The position numbers were made by a program, and so were the translations under genes. Positions 43,520 through 51,726 of a stretch of 64,000 nt of DNA are shown here, in pieces. Source of the stretch: Rhodocyclaceae bacterium (lineage in GTDB: Bacteria; Pseudomonadota; Gammaproteobacteria; Burkholderiales; Rhodocyclaceae); contig JACDZI010000001.1 in the NCBI GenBank assembly GCA_013426785.1, positions 62,001-126,000 of the forward strand. The letters run 5' to 3'. Numbering within the stretch: the first letter of the stretch is position 1; each line of letters starts with the position of its first letter. Below the pieces are notes generated by a model. That model did not search any database. It was not told where the DNA came from and was given only the letters and a program-made list of their open reading frames with translations.

Positions 43520-44692
43520 TCAAGTGTCAAGTCCGAGGCCTTGTGCCGCGGACTTGATGTCCTTCAAACCGGAACCGGTGATCAGCACCACGCATTGCTG
43601 TTCCGGGGCAATGCGCTCGCGTACCTTCAGCCAGGCGGCGAAGGCCGCACTCGATGACGGTTCGGCGAACAGACCCGAACCGGCCGCAAGTGTTTTTTGT
43701 GCGGCGAGAATTTCACTGTCCGACACCGTGACGGCCTGGCCACCGTAGCGCTGCAACTTGGCCAGGGCGTGCAGGCCGTTGCGCGGCACATCGACGGCAA
43801 TCGAATCCGCCACCGTATTCGATGATCGGGGATCGTCAAAGGCCTCCGCACCGCTGCGGCCCGAGGCCAGCGCCCGCGCGATGGCGCTCGACCCGGCTGC
43901 CTGGCAGGCCCAGACGGTCGGCATCCGGGCGATGCGACCCAGCCGGAGCAGGTTTTCGAAGCCGCGATAAACGCCAGCGAGAATGACCCCGTCCCCTACC
44001 GGCACGAACACATGGTCGGGGGTAACGGCACCCGCTTGTTCGAGGTCGGCGACGATCTCGTAGGCAACGGTTTTCTTGCCCTCGATGGTCAGCGGGTTGT
44101 AGGCGGTATTGCGCGACAGCGAACCGGTCCGCTGCGAGTATTCGAGGGAAAGATCGAAAGACTGGTCGTAAGTGCCGTCGACCGGAATCAGCGCGGCCCC
44201 GTATTGCAGCACCTGGATGCGCTTGGCCACCGGCGCGCTGGCCGGCAGGAACACCTTGACGCGCAAGCCGGCCGCCGCGCCCACCGCCGCCATGCTCGAT
44301 GCCGCATTGCCGGTCGAGGCCAGCACGATTTCCTGCACGCCATGCTGCCGGGCAAAGCCGGCGACCAGCCAGGAGGCGCGATCCTTGAACGATCCCGACG
44401 GGTTGCAGGTGTCGTCCTTGAGCCACAGGCCGGGCGCGGCCAATTCACGCCGTAGCCGTTCCGGCGCCCACAGCGGCGTGTTGCCGACCGGGACCGACGG
44501 CAACCACGCTCCCGCCACGGGCAGGGGAGTGGCACCGGGTTCGGGCGTGCCCTCCCACTCCACTTCGAGGATGCCGGCCAGCGGCCGTTCCGGCTGCTGC
44601 GTGGTCGCGCAGACGTCGCACAGGTAGCGGCCCGGAGCAATCTCGTAGGTCGCGCCGCAGCCGGCGCAGCGATAGAACCACTTGATTTTCAT
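43520..44692 (-). CDS. Threonine synthase-like PLP enzyme
   Basis: A 390-residue fold-type II PLP protein starting MKIKWFYRCAGCGATYEI with a four-cysteine zinc ribbon (CAGC, CDVC), as in one branch of threonine synthases. The PLP lysine is in NPSGSFKDRASW (about Lys 106) and the phosphate loop is STGNAASSMAA. ATG 44692 overlaps the carbamoylase stop (ATGA). In this operon a lyase role on the amino acid released by the two carbamoylases is likelier than threonine synthesis, because no thrB/hom gene is near; that is inference. Confidence 0.78.
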   Translation of the reverse strand: MKIKWFYRCAGCGATYEIAPGRYLCDVCATTQQPERPLAGILEVEWEGTPEPGATPLPVAGAWLPSVPVGNTPLWAPERLRRELAAPGLWLKDDTCNPSGSFKDRASWLVAGFARQHGVQEIVLASTGNAASSMAAVGAAAGLRVKVFLPASAPVAKRIQVLQYGAALIPVDGTYDQSFDLSLEYSQRTGSLSRNTAYNPLTIEGKKTVAYEIVADLEQAGAVTPDHVFVPVGDGVILAGVYRGFENLLRLGRIARMPTVWACQAAGSSAIARALASGRSGAEAFDDPRSSNTVADSIAVDVPRNGLHALAKLQRYGGQAVTVSDSEILAAQKTLAAGSGLFAEPSSSAAFAAWLKVRERIAPEQQCVVLITGSGLKDIKSAAQGLGLDT

Positions 44693-45627
44693 TCCGGCGG
44701 GAGGATCGCACCCTTGCGCTCGACGATCATGCGGTAGTGTTCCGGCTGTCGATGCACGGCGAAATTGAACACGCTGTTCTTGTAGGAATTGCACAGGTCG
44801 AGGTCGCAGCGCGCTACGACCAGTTCATCGCCCAGCGTAGTGCAACTGCCGACGATCTCGCCCGAGGGCGCGATGATCGAACTGTTGCCGATCATGTCGC
44901 AGCCTTCCTCACAGCCGGCCTTGGCCACGCCGATCACCCAGGTGCCGTTCTGGTAGGCACCCGCCTGCATCACCAGTTGGTTATGGAAGTGCGAGAGATT
45001 GTCATGCACCGGCGCGGGCGGGTTGTGCACCGGCGTGTTGTAACCGAGCAGGATCATCTCGACCCCTTGCAGGCCCATGACACGATACGTTTCCGGCCAG
45101 CGGCGGTCGTTGCAGATCGCCATGCCAATGATGCCGCCGTAGGCGCGCGTCACGTTGAAGTTGAGGTTGCCGACTTCGAAATAGCGTTTTTCGAGGTGCT
45201 GGAAACGCCGCCAGGGCTCGTGCTCGGCATGGCCGGGCAGGTGGATCTTGCGGTATTTGCCGACGATCGTGCCGGTCTTGTCGACCAGAATGGAGGTGTT
45301 GAAGCGGCGTGCCCGCCCCTCCTCCTCGGTCAGCTCGGCATAGCCGAGATAGAAGCCGATGCCCAGTTTCCTGGCTTCCTCGAATAGCGGGCGGGTGAGC
45401 GGCCCAGGCATCGCGTGCTCGAAGAAACTATCCACCTCGGCCTGGTCTTCCATGTACCAGCGCGGAAAGAACGTGGTCAGCGCCAGTTCGGGAAACACCA
45501 CCACATCGCAGGACATCACGGCCGCTTCGCGCAGCAGTTCGAGCAGGCGCCTGACGACGCTTTCCCGGCTGTCGCTGCGCTGGACCGGGCCAAGCTGCGC
45601 CGCCCCGAGCTTGATGATTCTTGTCAT
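44689..45627 (-). CDS. N-carbamoyl-D-amino-acid hydrolase (nitrilase superfamily)
   Basis: A 312-residue carbon-nitrogen hydrolase closely resembling Agrobacterium D-carbamoylase in motif order. The triad is Glu in VVFPELALTTFFPRWYM, Lys in VGKYRKIHLPGHAEHE and Cys in MAICNDRRWPETYRVMGL. Substrate-side motifs GYNTPVHNPPAPVHD and QAGAYQNG also match. It removes the carbamoyl group of D-N-carbamoyl amino acids giving D-amino acid, CO2 and ammonia. It lies between the L-type carbamoylase and two PLP enzymes. Confidence 0.85.
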   Translation of the reverse strand: MTRIIKLGAAQLGPVQRSDSRESVVRRLLELLREAAVMSCDVVVFPELALTTFFPRWYMEDQAEVDSFFEHAMPGPLTRPLFEEARKLGIGFYLGYAELTEEEGRARRFNTSILVDKTGTIVGKYRKIHLPGHAEHEPWRRFQHLEKRYFEVGNLNFNVTRAYGGIIGMAICNDRRWPETYRVMGLQGVEMILLGYNTPVHNPPAPVHDNLSHFHNQLVMQAGAYQNGTWVIGVAKAGCEEGCDMIGNSSIIAPSGEIVGSCTTLGDELVVARCDLDLCNSYKNSVFNFAVHRQPEHYRMIVERKGAILPPE

Positions 45628-45656
45628 GCCTCTTCTCTCTTCTCGTTTTGATTTTT

Positions 45657-46907
45657 TCAGTTCGACAGCTTCAGTAGCGTGTGCAGCAGCACGTTGGCAC
45701 CCGCCTCCAGGTCGGGCAGCGCGGTGAATTCCTTGACGTTGTGGCTGATGCCAGCAACGCTGGGCACGAAGATCATGCCGGCCGGGCAGATCCGCGCCAG
45801 CATCTGCGCATCGTGGCCGGCACCGCTGGGTAGCCGCCGCACCGTATGGCCGAGTTGCCGTGCGGTGTCTTCGACCAGCCCGACCACTGTCGGGTCAAAG
45901 GCCACCGGTTCAAAACGCGCCAGCATGCGGTGACTGACCGTGACGCCTTCCGCCGCGGCAATCGCCGCCACGAATTCATGCAGCAGGCGTTCTGCTTCTT
46001 GTAGCCGGGTCTCGTCGGTGTTGCGCAGGTCGACGGTGAAGATCGCCTGGTTGGCGATGACATTCACCAAATTGGGCGACAGCTGGATGGAACCGACCGT
46101 CGCGACCTGGTCGCCGCCCAGCGCGTGGGCGATCTCGCGCACCTCGCTGGCGACGGCGCAGGCAACATAAGCCGCATCGTGGCGCAGGCGCAGCGGCGTG
46201 GTGCCGGCGTGGTTGGACACGCCCGTCACCGTGAATTCAGTCCAGGAAATGCCCTGCACCCCCTCGACCGCCCCGATGGTGATGCCCTCGCTGTCGAGCA
46301 CCGGCCCCTGCTCGACATGCAGTTCCACATAGGCATGCACCTGCGGCTGGCCGACCGGTGCCGTCCCGCCATAGCCGACTTTTTCCAGGCAGTCGCCGAC
46401 CGCCTGGCCGTCGATGCCGACCGTCGCCAGCGCCGTTGCCAGCGGCAGGCCACCGACATAGACGAGGCTGCCCATCATGTCCGGATTGAAGCGCGCGCCT
46501 TCTTCGTTGGTGAAGAAAGCCACCGCCAGCGGGCGGTGGGTAACGATGTTCGCGTCATTGAGGGTCTGGATCACTTGCAAACCGGCGAGTACCCCCAGGT
46601 TGCCGTCGTAGCGGCCGCCCGTCTTGACGGTATCGATGTGCGACCCGGCCATCACCGGCGGTCCGGACTCGTTACCGGCACGCACGCCGACAACGTTGCC
46701 GATCATGTCGATGCTGACCGACAGACCCAATTCCTTCATCCAGCCGACCACGAGGTCGCGCCCGGCACGATCCGCGTCACTCAGCGCCAGGCGACAGACT
46801 CCGCCGCCCTCAATCGCGCCGACTGCAGCAAGAGCATCGATACGGGCCGCCAGGCGACCCGCATCGATGCGCAACGCCGTCAGGCTGGCGTTGGTCATGT
46901 TGCCCAT
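45657..46907 (-). CDS. N-carbamoyl-L-amino-acid hydrolase / allantoate amidohydrolase family
   Basis: A 416-residue M20-type metal-dependent amidohydrolase. Metal ligands are in GSHIDTVKTGGRYDGNLGVLAGL (His, Asp), FFTNEEGARF (Glu-Glu), ELHVEQGPVLDSE (His) and the C-terminal AGISHNVKEF (His). GGHAGTTP-like SNHAGTTPLRLRHDA is the lid/dimer region. It is specific for carbamoyl or ureido groups; sequence alone does not decide between L-carbamoyl amino acids and allantoate. An R24 copy reads KVGYGGTA (about residues 175-182). The ATG overlaps the dctP stop (TGATG). Confidence 0.85.
   Translation of the reverse strand: MGNMTNASLTALRIDAGRLAARIDALAAVGAIEGGGVCRLALSDADRAGRDLVVGWMKELGLSVSIDMIGNVVGVRAGNESGPPVMAGSHIDTVKTGGRYDGNLGVLAGLQVIQTLNDANIVTHRPLAVAFFTNEEGARFNPDMMGSLVYVGGLPLATALATVGIDGQAVGDCLEKVGYGGTAPVGQPQVHAYVELHVEQGPVLDSEGITIGAVEGVQGISWTEFTVTGVSNHAGTTPLRLRHDAAYVACAVASEVREIAHALGGDQVATVGSIQLSPNLVNVIANQAIFTVDLRNTDETRLQEAERLLHEFVAAIAAAEGVTVSHRMLARFEPVAFDPTVVGLVEDTARQLGHTVRRLPSGAGHDAQMLARICPAGMIFVPSVAGISHNVKEFTALPDLEAGANVLLHTLLKLSN
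46360..46383 (-). repeat. R24 copy 19 (22 of 24)
   Basis: Inside the L-carbamoylase gene, read in sense as KVGYGGTA. The two mismatches change GCG to ATA-like bases in the middle, keeping a family-typical IGY-like residue. Looks like a near-match within native codons. Confidence 0.75.
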
Positions 46908-47944
46908 CAGTCCTTGGCAGCCTTGTCGATCGCCGCCAGGAACTCAACCATCAGGGCTTCGCCTTCCTTGCCATAGCTCTTGGCGATCTGCGCCTTGACC
47001 GCCGGCTGGGCCAGTTCGCGGAACTTGGCAATCTCGGCCTTGGTCGGGGTGTAGACCTGCATCTTTTGGGCGAGTGCCGGCAAACCGCGCTCGGAGGCCT
47101 CGATGATGCGGTTGATGCCGCGGCAGGCAACGATGGCCGATTCGGCTGCTGCCTTGACGACTTCCTTCTCCTGAGCCGACAGGCTATCGAAAGCGCCCTT
47201 GTTCATGATCCAGACATAAGGTGTGAACAAGTGGTTGGTCAGGGTCAGGTACTTCTGCACTTCGTCAAACTTGGCGAACTTGACGATCGGGATCGGGTTC
47301 ATCTGGCCGTCCGCCACGCCGGTTTGCAGCGAGGTATAGACCTCGGCCCAGTTGATCGCCACCGGCTGGCCACCCATGCTGCTGACCACCGACTTGTGCG
47401 ATTCCAGACCCATGGTGCGGATCTTCAGGCCCTTCATGTCGTCGGGTGACTTGATCGGACGCTTGGAGTTGCTGAAAGCGAAGAAACCGCCGGAATCGCC
47501 AAAACCCAATACTTCGAGGCCGGTCTTCTTGGTGATGTCGGCCGCCAGTTTCTTACCGAAGGGGCCATCGAATACCTGATAAGTCGCCGCGATGTTCGGG
47601 TAGGCAAAGGGGACGTCGAGCACGCCAATCATCGGGTAGACCGAGGCAATGCCACCCACCGAGGAAATCGACGACTGCACGACACCGGACTTGACCTGCT
47701 GGATCACCTCGTTGTCCTTGCCGAGCTGGCCGTCAGGGAAAATCTCGACCTTGACCTCGCCGTTGGTACCGGACTCGACCAGCGACTTGAACACCACGGC
47801 CATGGCGCCGGTGCCATTGTCGAAGGGATCGTTCTTGTTCAGATGGGCCAGCTTGATGGTTTTTTCGGCGAAGGCCGTAGCCGGCATCATGCCGACCGAA
47901 ACGGCGAGTGCTGCAGCAATTGCAACTGACTTGAACATGTGCAT
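46907..47944 (-). CDS. dctP: TRAP transporter periplasmic binding protein (DctP family)
   Basis: A 345-residue solute receptor with a signal peptide (MFKSVAIAAALAVSVGMMPATAFA). KTIKLAHLNKNDPFDNGTGAMAV and GLKIRTMGLESHKSVVSSMGGQPVAINWAEVYTSLQTGVADGQMNP are DctP hallmarks; the Arg in LKIRTM is the usual carboxylate-binding residue, so the ligand carries a carboxylate. ATG 47944 is chosen by GGAGG 9 bp upstream; an in-frame ATG at 47959 lies over that Shine-Dalgarno. It delivers substrate to DctQM encoded upstream. Confidence 0.92.
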   Translation of the reverse strand: MHMFKSVAIAAALAVSVGMMPATAFAEKTIKLAHLNKNDPFDNGTGAMAVVFKSLVESGTNGEVKVEIFPDGQLGKDNEVIQQVKSGVVQSSISSVGGIASVYPMIGVLDVPFAYPNIAATYQVFDGPFGKKLAADITKKTGLEVLGFGDSGGFFAFSNSKRPIKSPDDMKGLKIRTMGLESHKSVVSSMGGQPVAINWAEVYTSLQTGVADGQMNPIPIVKFAKFDEVQKYLTLTNHLFTPYVWIMNKGAFDSLSAQEKEVVKAAAESAIVACRGINRIIEASERGLPALAQKMQVYTPTKAEIAKFRELAQPAVKAQIAKSYGKEGEALMVEFLAAIDKAAKD

Positions 47945-47987
47945 GGTAAAGACCTCCATTGGGGCTAGGGTGGGTGAAACGGAAAAA

Positions 47988-49271
47988 TCACAAGCCCATC
48001 AGACGCGGCATGGTGAGCGTCAGGCTGGGCCAGTAGGCAACGATGAACAACACGGCGACCTCGGCGATCACGAACGGCCACATGGCCTTGGTGATGTCTT
48101 CGATCTTCGCGCCGGTAATCGAACTCAGGACGAACAGGCTGGCACCGACCGGCGGCGTCATCAGGCCGATGTTGAGCGCCAGCACGATCATGATGCCTGT
48201 CTGCACCGGGTCCATGCCGATCGAGATGGCCAGCGCACCGAGGATCGGGCCAAGGACGATCAGGATGGCGTTGATGTCCATGAACATGCCGAGAATCAGC
48301 AGCAGGATCAGGATCATCAGGATGATCATCGACGGGTCGGAGGTCAGCCCGAGGAACAGGCCGGTGATCAGCTGGGGCAGCTTCATGTAGGTCATCCACC
48401 AGCTGAGGATCGAGGCCGCAGCGATGATGAGGAACACCACGCCGGTGATGCGCGCGGTCCTGACCAGCATCTCGACGATGTCATGGAACCTGACGGTACG
48501 GAACACGAAGATGCCGAGCAGCATCGCATAGAACACCGCAATCGCCGCACCTTCGGTCGGGGTGACGAAGCCGCCGATGATGCCGCCGAGGATGATGATC
48601 GGCATCACCAGCGCGGCCAGCGCATCCTTGAAGGCGACCAGGATGCCGCGCAGGCTCGGGCGCTGTCCGCCCTTGGGCAGACCCAGGCGGCGACCGAGGC
48701 CGGCAATGACCACCATGCAGAACAGGCCCATTACCAAGCCGGGCAGGATACCGGCCGCGAACAGGCTGGCGATCGAGACACCCATCATCGAGCCGTAGAT
48801 CACCATCAGATTCGATGGTGGTATGGTCGGACCGATGATCGAGCCGGCCACCACCACAGCGCAGGCAAAGGGTCGCTTGTATCCTTGTTTCTCCATCGCC
48901 GGCACCATGGTGCTGCCGAAGGCTGCCGCCTCGGCAACTGCCGCGCCGGTGATCCCGGCGAACAGGACGGACGAAACCATGCACGACTGTGCCATGCCGC
49001 CACGCAGATGGCCGACCAGTGCATCGGCGAATTTCGCCAGCCGGTCGGTGATGCCCGCCTTGTTCATCAACTCGCCGGCAAAGATGAATAGCGGCATGGC
49101 GAGGAAAGTGAACAGGTCCAGGCCGGCGAAGTAGCGCTGCGGGGCCATCGCCAGCATTTCGGCGCCGCCGATCTGGAGGATGCCCAGCACGCCGGCAATG
49201 CCCAGCACATAGCCGATCGGCACGCCAACTGCGAGGAGGATGAAGAACGCTGCCAATACCCAGATCATCAC
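47988..49271 (-). CDS. dctM: TRAP transporter large permease (DctM family)
   Basis: A 427-residue membrane protein with about 12 helices. FLAMPLFIFAGELMNKAGITDRLAKFADALVG, ITGAAVAEAAAFGSTMVPAMEKQGY and the C-terminal PVGASLFVLSSITGAKIEDI are DctM signatures. It transports substrate by sodium symport. It overlaps dctQ by 4 bp. Confidence 0.93.
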   Translation of the reverse strand: MMIWVLAAFFILLAVGVPIGYVLGIAGVLGILQIGGAEMLAMAPQRYFAGLDLFTFLAMPLFIFAGELMNKAGITDRLAKFADALVGHLRGGMAQSCMVSSVLFAGITGAAVAEAAAFGSTMVPAMEKQGYKRPFACAVVVAGSIIGPTIPPSNLMVIYGSMMGVSIASLFAAGILPGLVMGLFCMVVIAGLGRRLGLPKGGQRPSLRGILVAFKDALAALVMPIIILGGIIGGFVTPTEGAAIAVFYAMLLGIFVFRTVRFHDIVEMLVRTARITGVVFLIIAAASILSWWMTYMKLPQLITGLFLGLTSDPSMIILMILILLLILGMFMDINAILIVLGPILGALAISIGMDPVQTGIMIVLALNIGLMTPPVGASLFVLSSITGAKIEDITKAMWPFVIAEVAVLFIVAYWPSLTLTMPRLMGL

Positions 49272-49795
49272 TCATCCTCCGCAAAAGGGGCAGGCAGGCC
49301 GGCAACGGTGAAATCGCGCAGGCCCATCAGCACCAGTTGGACGCACACCAGCGCCGAGGAAACCGGCACGGCGGCAAAGGGTATCGCCATCGTCATGTCG
49401 AAGATCGAGGCAAATTGCGTGGCACCCTGCTGGGTCATGCCGATACCGAAGTAGCACAGGAAGGCAAAAAACGCGAAGGCGAGCGCATCGATGGCCACGT
49501 CGAACCAGCGCCGGATGCGAATCGGAAAGCGATGGAGCAGGGCCGTCACCGCCACATGCTCGCGGCGCGCGACCCCGCAGGAAACAGCCAGCAGCGCACC
49601 CCAGATCATCAGGTAACGCGCCAGTTCCTCGGCCCAGGTCACGGGCAATTCGAAAACATAGCGGCCGAACACCCCGATCCAGATATCAATGACCAGGACA
49701 CCGATAATGGCGGCACATAGCAGTTCGACCCAGCGGTTGAGCCTGGCGCTCAGGACCGCACTCTTGTCACCCAGGTTTTGCATCTTTGCATTCAT
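49268..49795 (-). CDS. dctQ: TRAP transporter small permease (DctQ family)
   Basis: A 175-residue four-helix membrane protein. WIGVFGRYVFELPVTWAEELARYLMIWGALLAVSCGVARREHVAV is the DctQ core. First structural gene of the operon after the regulator (24-bp gap). Confidence 0.92.
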   Translation of the reverse strand: MNAKMQNLGDKSAVLSARLNRWVELLCAAIIGVLVIDIWIGVFGRYVFELPVTWAEELARYLMIWGALLAVSCGVARREHVAVTALLHRFPIRIRRWFDVAIDALAFAFFAFLCYFGIGMTQQGATQFASIFDMTMAIPFAAVPVSSALVCVQLVLMGLRDFTVAGLPAPFAEDE

Positions 49796-49819
49796 ACGGT
49801 GTCGTGGGGGGTTTGCAGG

Positions 49820-50668
49820 TCAGTGCCGGAGATCGCCGAGCGCTGCATGCAGGGTTTCAATGGCTTCAAGACGCTTGCGGCTTTTCTTGCCCAGTTTTTG
49901 GGCGACGGCGGCACACAGGTAATTGACGAGGCTCACCGCCGCCACGTAGGAATCGAAGATTGAGCCGCCCTCGGTCAGGCAGTGCAGCACGACGTCGCCC
50001 GAGCGCGACAGCGGCGGCGTGCCGGGACTGGCGATGAAGACCAGCTTCGCACCGGCGTGGCGGCCGGCATCCACGATCGACTGCAGCAGGGCGGAACGCC
50101 GCCTGAAATCGACGACCAGCAACGCATCGCCCCGGCCCAGTGACACAAGATCCTCCGCCGGGGTCAGCGCCGCACCGGGCAGACTGGCGACCTCAGCCCT
50201 GAGTTGCGAGAGCAGATAGGCCGCATGCGCCGCCACGAAATGGCCATTGCGCAGGCCAACCACCCGCACACACGGCGCCTTCGCCAGCAGGCTGACCGCC
50301 TCGGCGAGCGAGGCGACGTTCGACTGCTTGAAGGTTTCGGAGAGATTCTTGAGATCGGTGGCCACATGCCGCGACAGGCCGTCGGAAACCCGCTCCTTCG
50401 CCTTGATGCCGGCGAGGGCATACAGGGGCGAGGCCAAATGTGCTTCGGCGCGGGCCTGGCGCCGCGCATCGCCAAAGCTGGCGTAGCCAATGCGGCGGAA
50501 AAACCGGGCTGCCGTTGCCTTGGATACCGTGGCTTCAGCCGCCAGTTCGGTGGCCGAATAACTGGCAAGATTGTTCAACCGGGCCAGGATCGTGTCGGCC
50601 AGCTTCTGCTCGCCCGGCGGCAGGCAGTCGTAAACGGCCATGATCGATTCCTGGATTGTCGGTTCCAC
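49820..50668 (-). CDS. MurR/RpiR-family transcriptional regulator
   Basis: A 282-residue regulator: N-terminal HTH_6 domain (LPPGEQKLADTILARLNNLASYSATELAAEATVSKATAARFFRRIGYASFGDAR, about 15-70) and a C-terminal SIS domain (about 115-250). GTG 50668 is chosen; an in-frame ATG at 50707 lies inside the upstream palindrome and would leave no ribosome site. It is the first gene of the TRAP/carbamoylase operon and so probably an autoregulated local repressor. SIS domains usually sense phosphosugars, so a carbamoyl-amino-acid inducer would be unusual. Confidence 0.85.
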   Translation of the reverse strand: MEPTIQESIMAVYDCLPPGEQKLADTILARLNNLASYSATELAAEATVSKATAARFFRRIGYASFGDARRQARAEAHLASPLYALAGIKAKERVSDGLSRHVATDLKNLSETFKQSNVASLAEAVSLLAKAPCVRVVGLRNGHFVAAHAAYLLSQLRAEVASLPGAALTPAEDLVSLGRGDALLVVDFRRRSALLQSIVDAGRHAGAKLVFIASPGTPPLSRSGDVVLHCLTEGGSIFDSYVAAVSLVNYLCAAVAQKLGKKSRKRLEAIETLHAALGDLRH

Positions 50669-50702
50669 TGGAAGTTTTTTCCCCTCGGCCCAACCAAGGC
50701 AA

Positions 50703-50726
50703 CGCATGAAACAATAGTTTCATGCG
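50703..50726. promoter_or_regulatory. Proximal RpiR operator (10-bp inverted repeat)
   Basis: CGCATGAAAC-AATA-GTTTCATGCG, a perfect inverted repeat centred 46 bp upstream of the regulator start. TGAAA-N-TTTCA is the common MurR/RpiR operator form. Confidence 0.7.
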
Positions 50727-50735
50727 CATACTTCC

Positions 50736-50756
50736 ATAAAACAATTATTTCGTCAA
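50736..50756 (-). promoter_or_regulatory. Distal RpiR operator overlapping a candidate -35 box
   Basis: ATAAAACAATTATTTCGT (50736-50753) matches 14 of 18 bases of the proximal operator, with centres exactly 30 bp apart (three helical turns). On the minus strand TTGACG (50756-50751) forms a plausible -35 box next to it. Confidence 0.55.
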
Positions 50757-50792
50757 TGTCGTGAACGCGACAAAGCGGAGGCGGGAGGAAAT

Positions 50793-51146
50793 TCAGGGGC
50801 CGAGATAGTGCAGGTGGCTGCCGCAACCGGCGCGGCAATCGGAAGCGCCAAAGCCGGGAACCGGTGTGCTGCCGGGCGTCGCCTGGTTGATGGCGCATTC
50901 ATCCTCGACATAGCGCCGCACCCCGGCGATACGCACGCCCGGCGCAGCCAGCAGGTAGTCGATGTGCCAGCGCAGGGTTTTCTCCCGGCGCAGGTGGCGG
51001 GCGACACGCGCCGCGAAATTGCGCCGCGCCGAACCCGTATAAATGTAACGGCCGGCCGGGAACTCGCACTTCCCGAACCGGCCAACCTGGACCCGCAGCG
51101 GGCGGGTCACTTCGATCAACAACTGGTAGGTAACGTGGGCGGTCAC
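50793..51146 (-). CDS. DUF123 (GIY-YIG-like) protein
   Basis: A 117-residue protein: YQLLIEVTRPLRVQVGRFGKCEFPAGRYIYTGSARRNFAARVARHLRREKTLRWHIDYLL matches DUF123, a GIY-YIG-fold family whose biological role is unclear (some members are fused to endonuclease III). C-terminal CGSHLHYLG carries a Cys/His set that may bind metal. Its start overlaps the dps stop (ATGA). Confidence 0.85.
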   Translation of the reverse strand: MTAHVTYQLLIEVTRPLRVQVGRFGKCEFPAGRYIYTGSARRNFAARVARHLRREKTLRWHIDYLLAAPGVRIAGVRRYVEDECAINQATPGSTPVPGFGASDCRAGCGSHLHYLGP

Positions 51147-51631
51147 TCTTCCAGCAGGCTGCGCAGCATCCAGGCGGTCTTCTCATGCACGTCGAGGCGC
51201 TGGGTCAGCACGTCGGCGGTCGGCTGGTCGTTGGCCTTATCGACCAGTTCGAACAGTTCGCGCGCGGTACGGGCAGTGGCTTCCTGCGCATCGACCAGCA
51301 GGCGGATCATCTCGGTGGCCTTCGGCACGCCTTCCGGCTCTTTGATCGACGCCAGCTTGACGAATTCCTTGTAGGTGCCGGGCGCGGGATGGCCGAGGGC
51401 GCGGATGCGTTCGGCGATGATGTCGAGGGCGTTCCACTGCTCGGTGTATTGCCCCATGAACATCAGGTGCAGGCTATTGAATTGCGGGCCGGTGACGTTC
51501 CAATGGAAATTGTGCGTCATCAGGTAGAGCGTGTAGCTGTCGGCCAGCAGCTTCGACAAGCCCTTGGCGATGGCGGCACGGTCGGTGTCGCTGATGCCGA
51601 TGTCGATGCGGGCGGATTTTTTGGTTTTCAT
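51143..51631 (-). CDS. dps: DNA-binding ferritin Dps
   Basis: A 162-residue ferritin-like mini-cage subunit: LYLMTHNFHWNVTGPQFNSLHLMFMGQYTEQWNALDIIAERIRALG holds the His, Asp and Glu ferroxidase ligands at the dimer interface. Oxidises and stores iron using peroxide, protecting DNA. ATG 51631 has AAGGAG 8 bp upstream. It lies next to oxyR, its usual activator, in the same orientation. Confidence 0.95.
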   Translation of the reverse strand: MKTKKSARIDIGISDTDRAAIAKGLSKLLADSYTLYLMTHNFHWNVTGPQFNSLHLMFMGQYTEQWNALDIIAERIRALGHPAPGTYKEFVKLASIKEPEGVPKATEMIRLLVDAQEATARTARELFELVDKANDQPTADVLTQRLDVHEKTAWMLRSLLEE

Positions 51632-51726
51632 GGTGTTCTCCTTGGGATCAATGACGATGGATGGATTGTGCGCCGCGGCCAACCATTATTCCAGCGGATT
51701 ATTTCAATCAGAGCGATAGCAACTGG

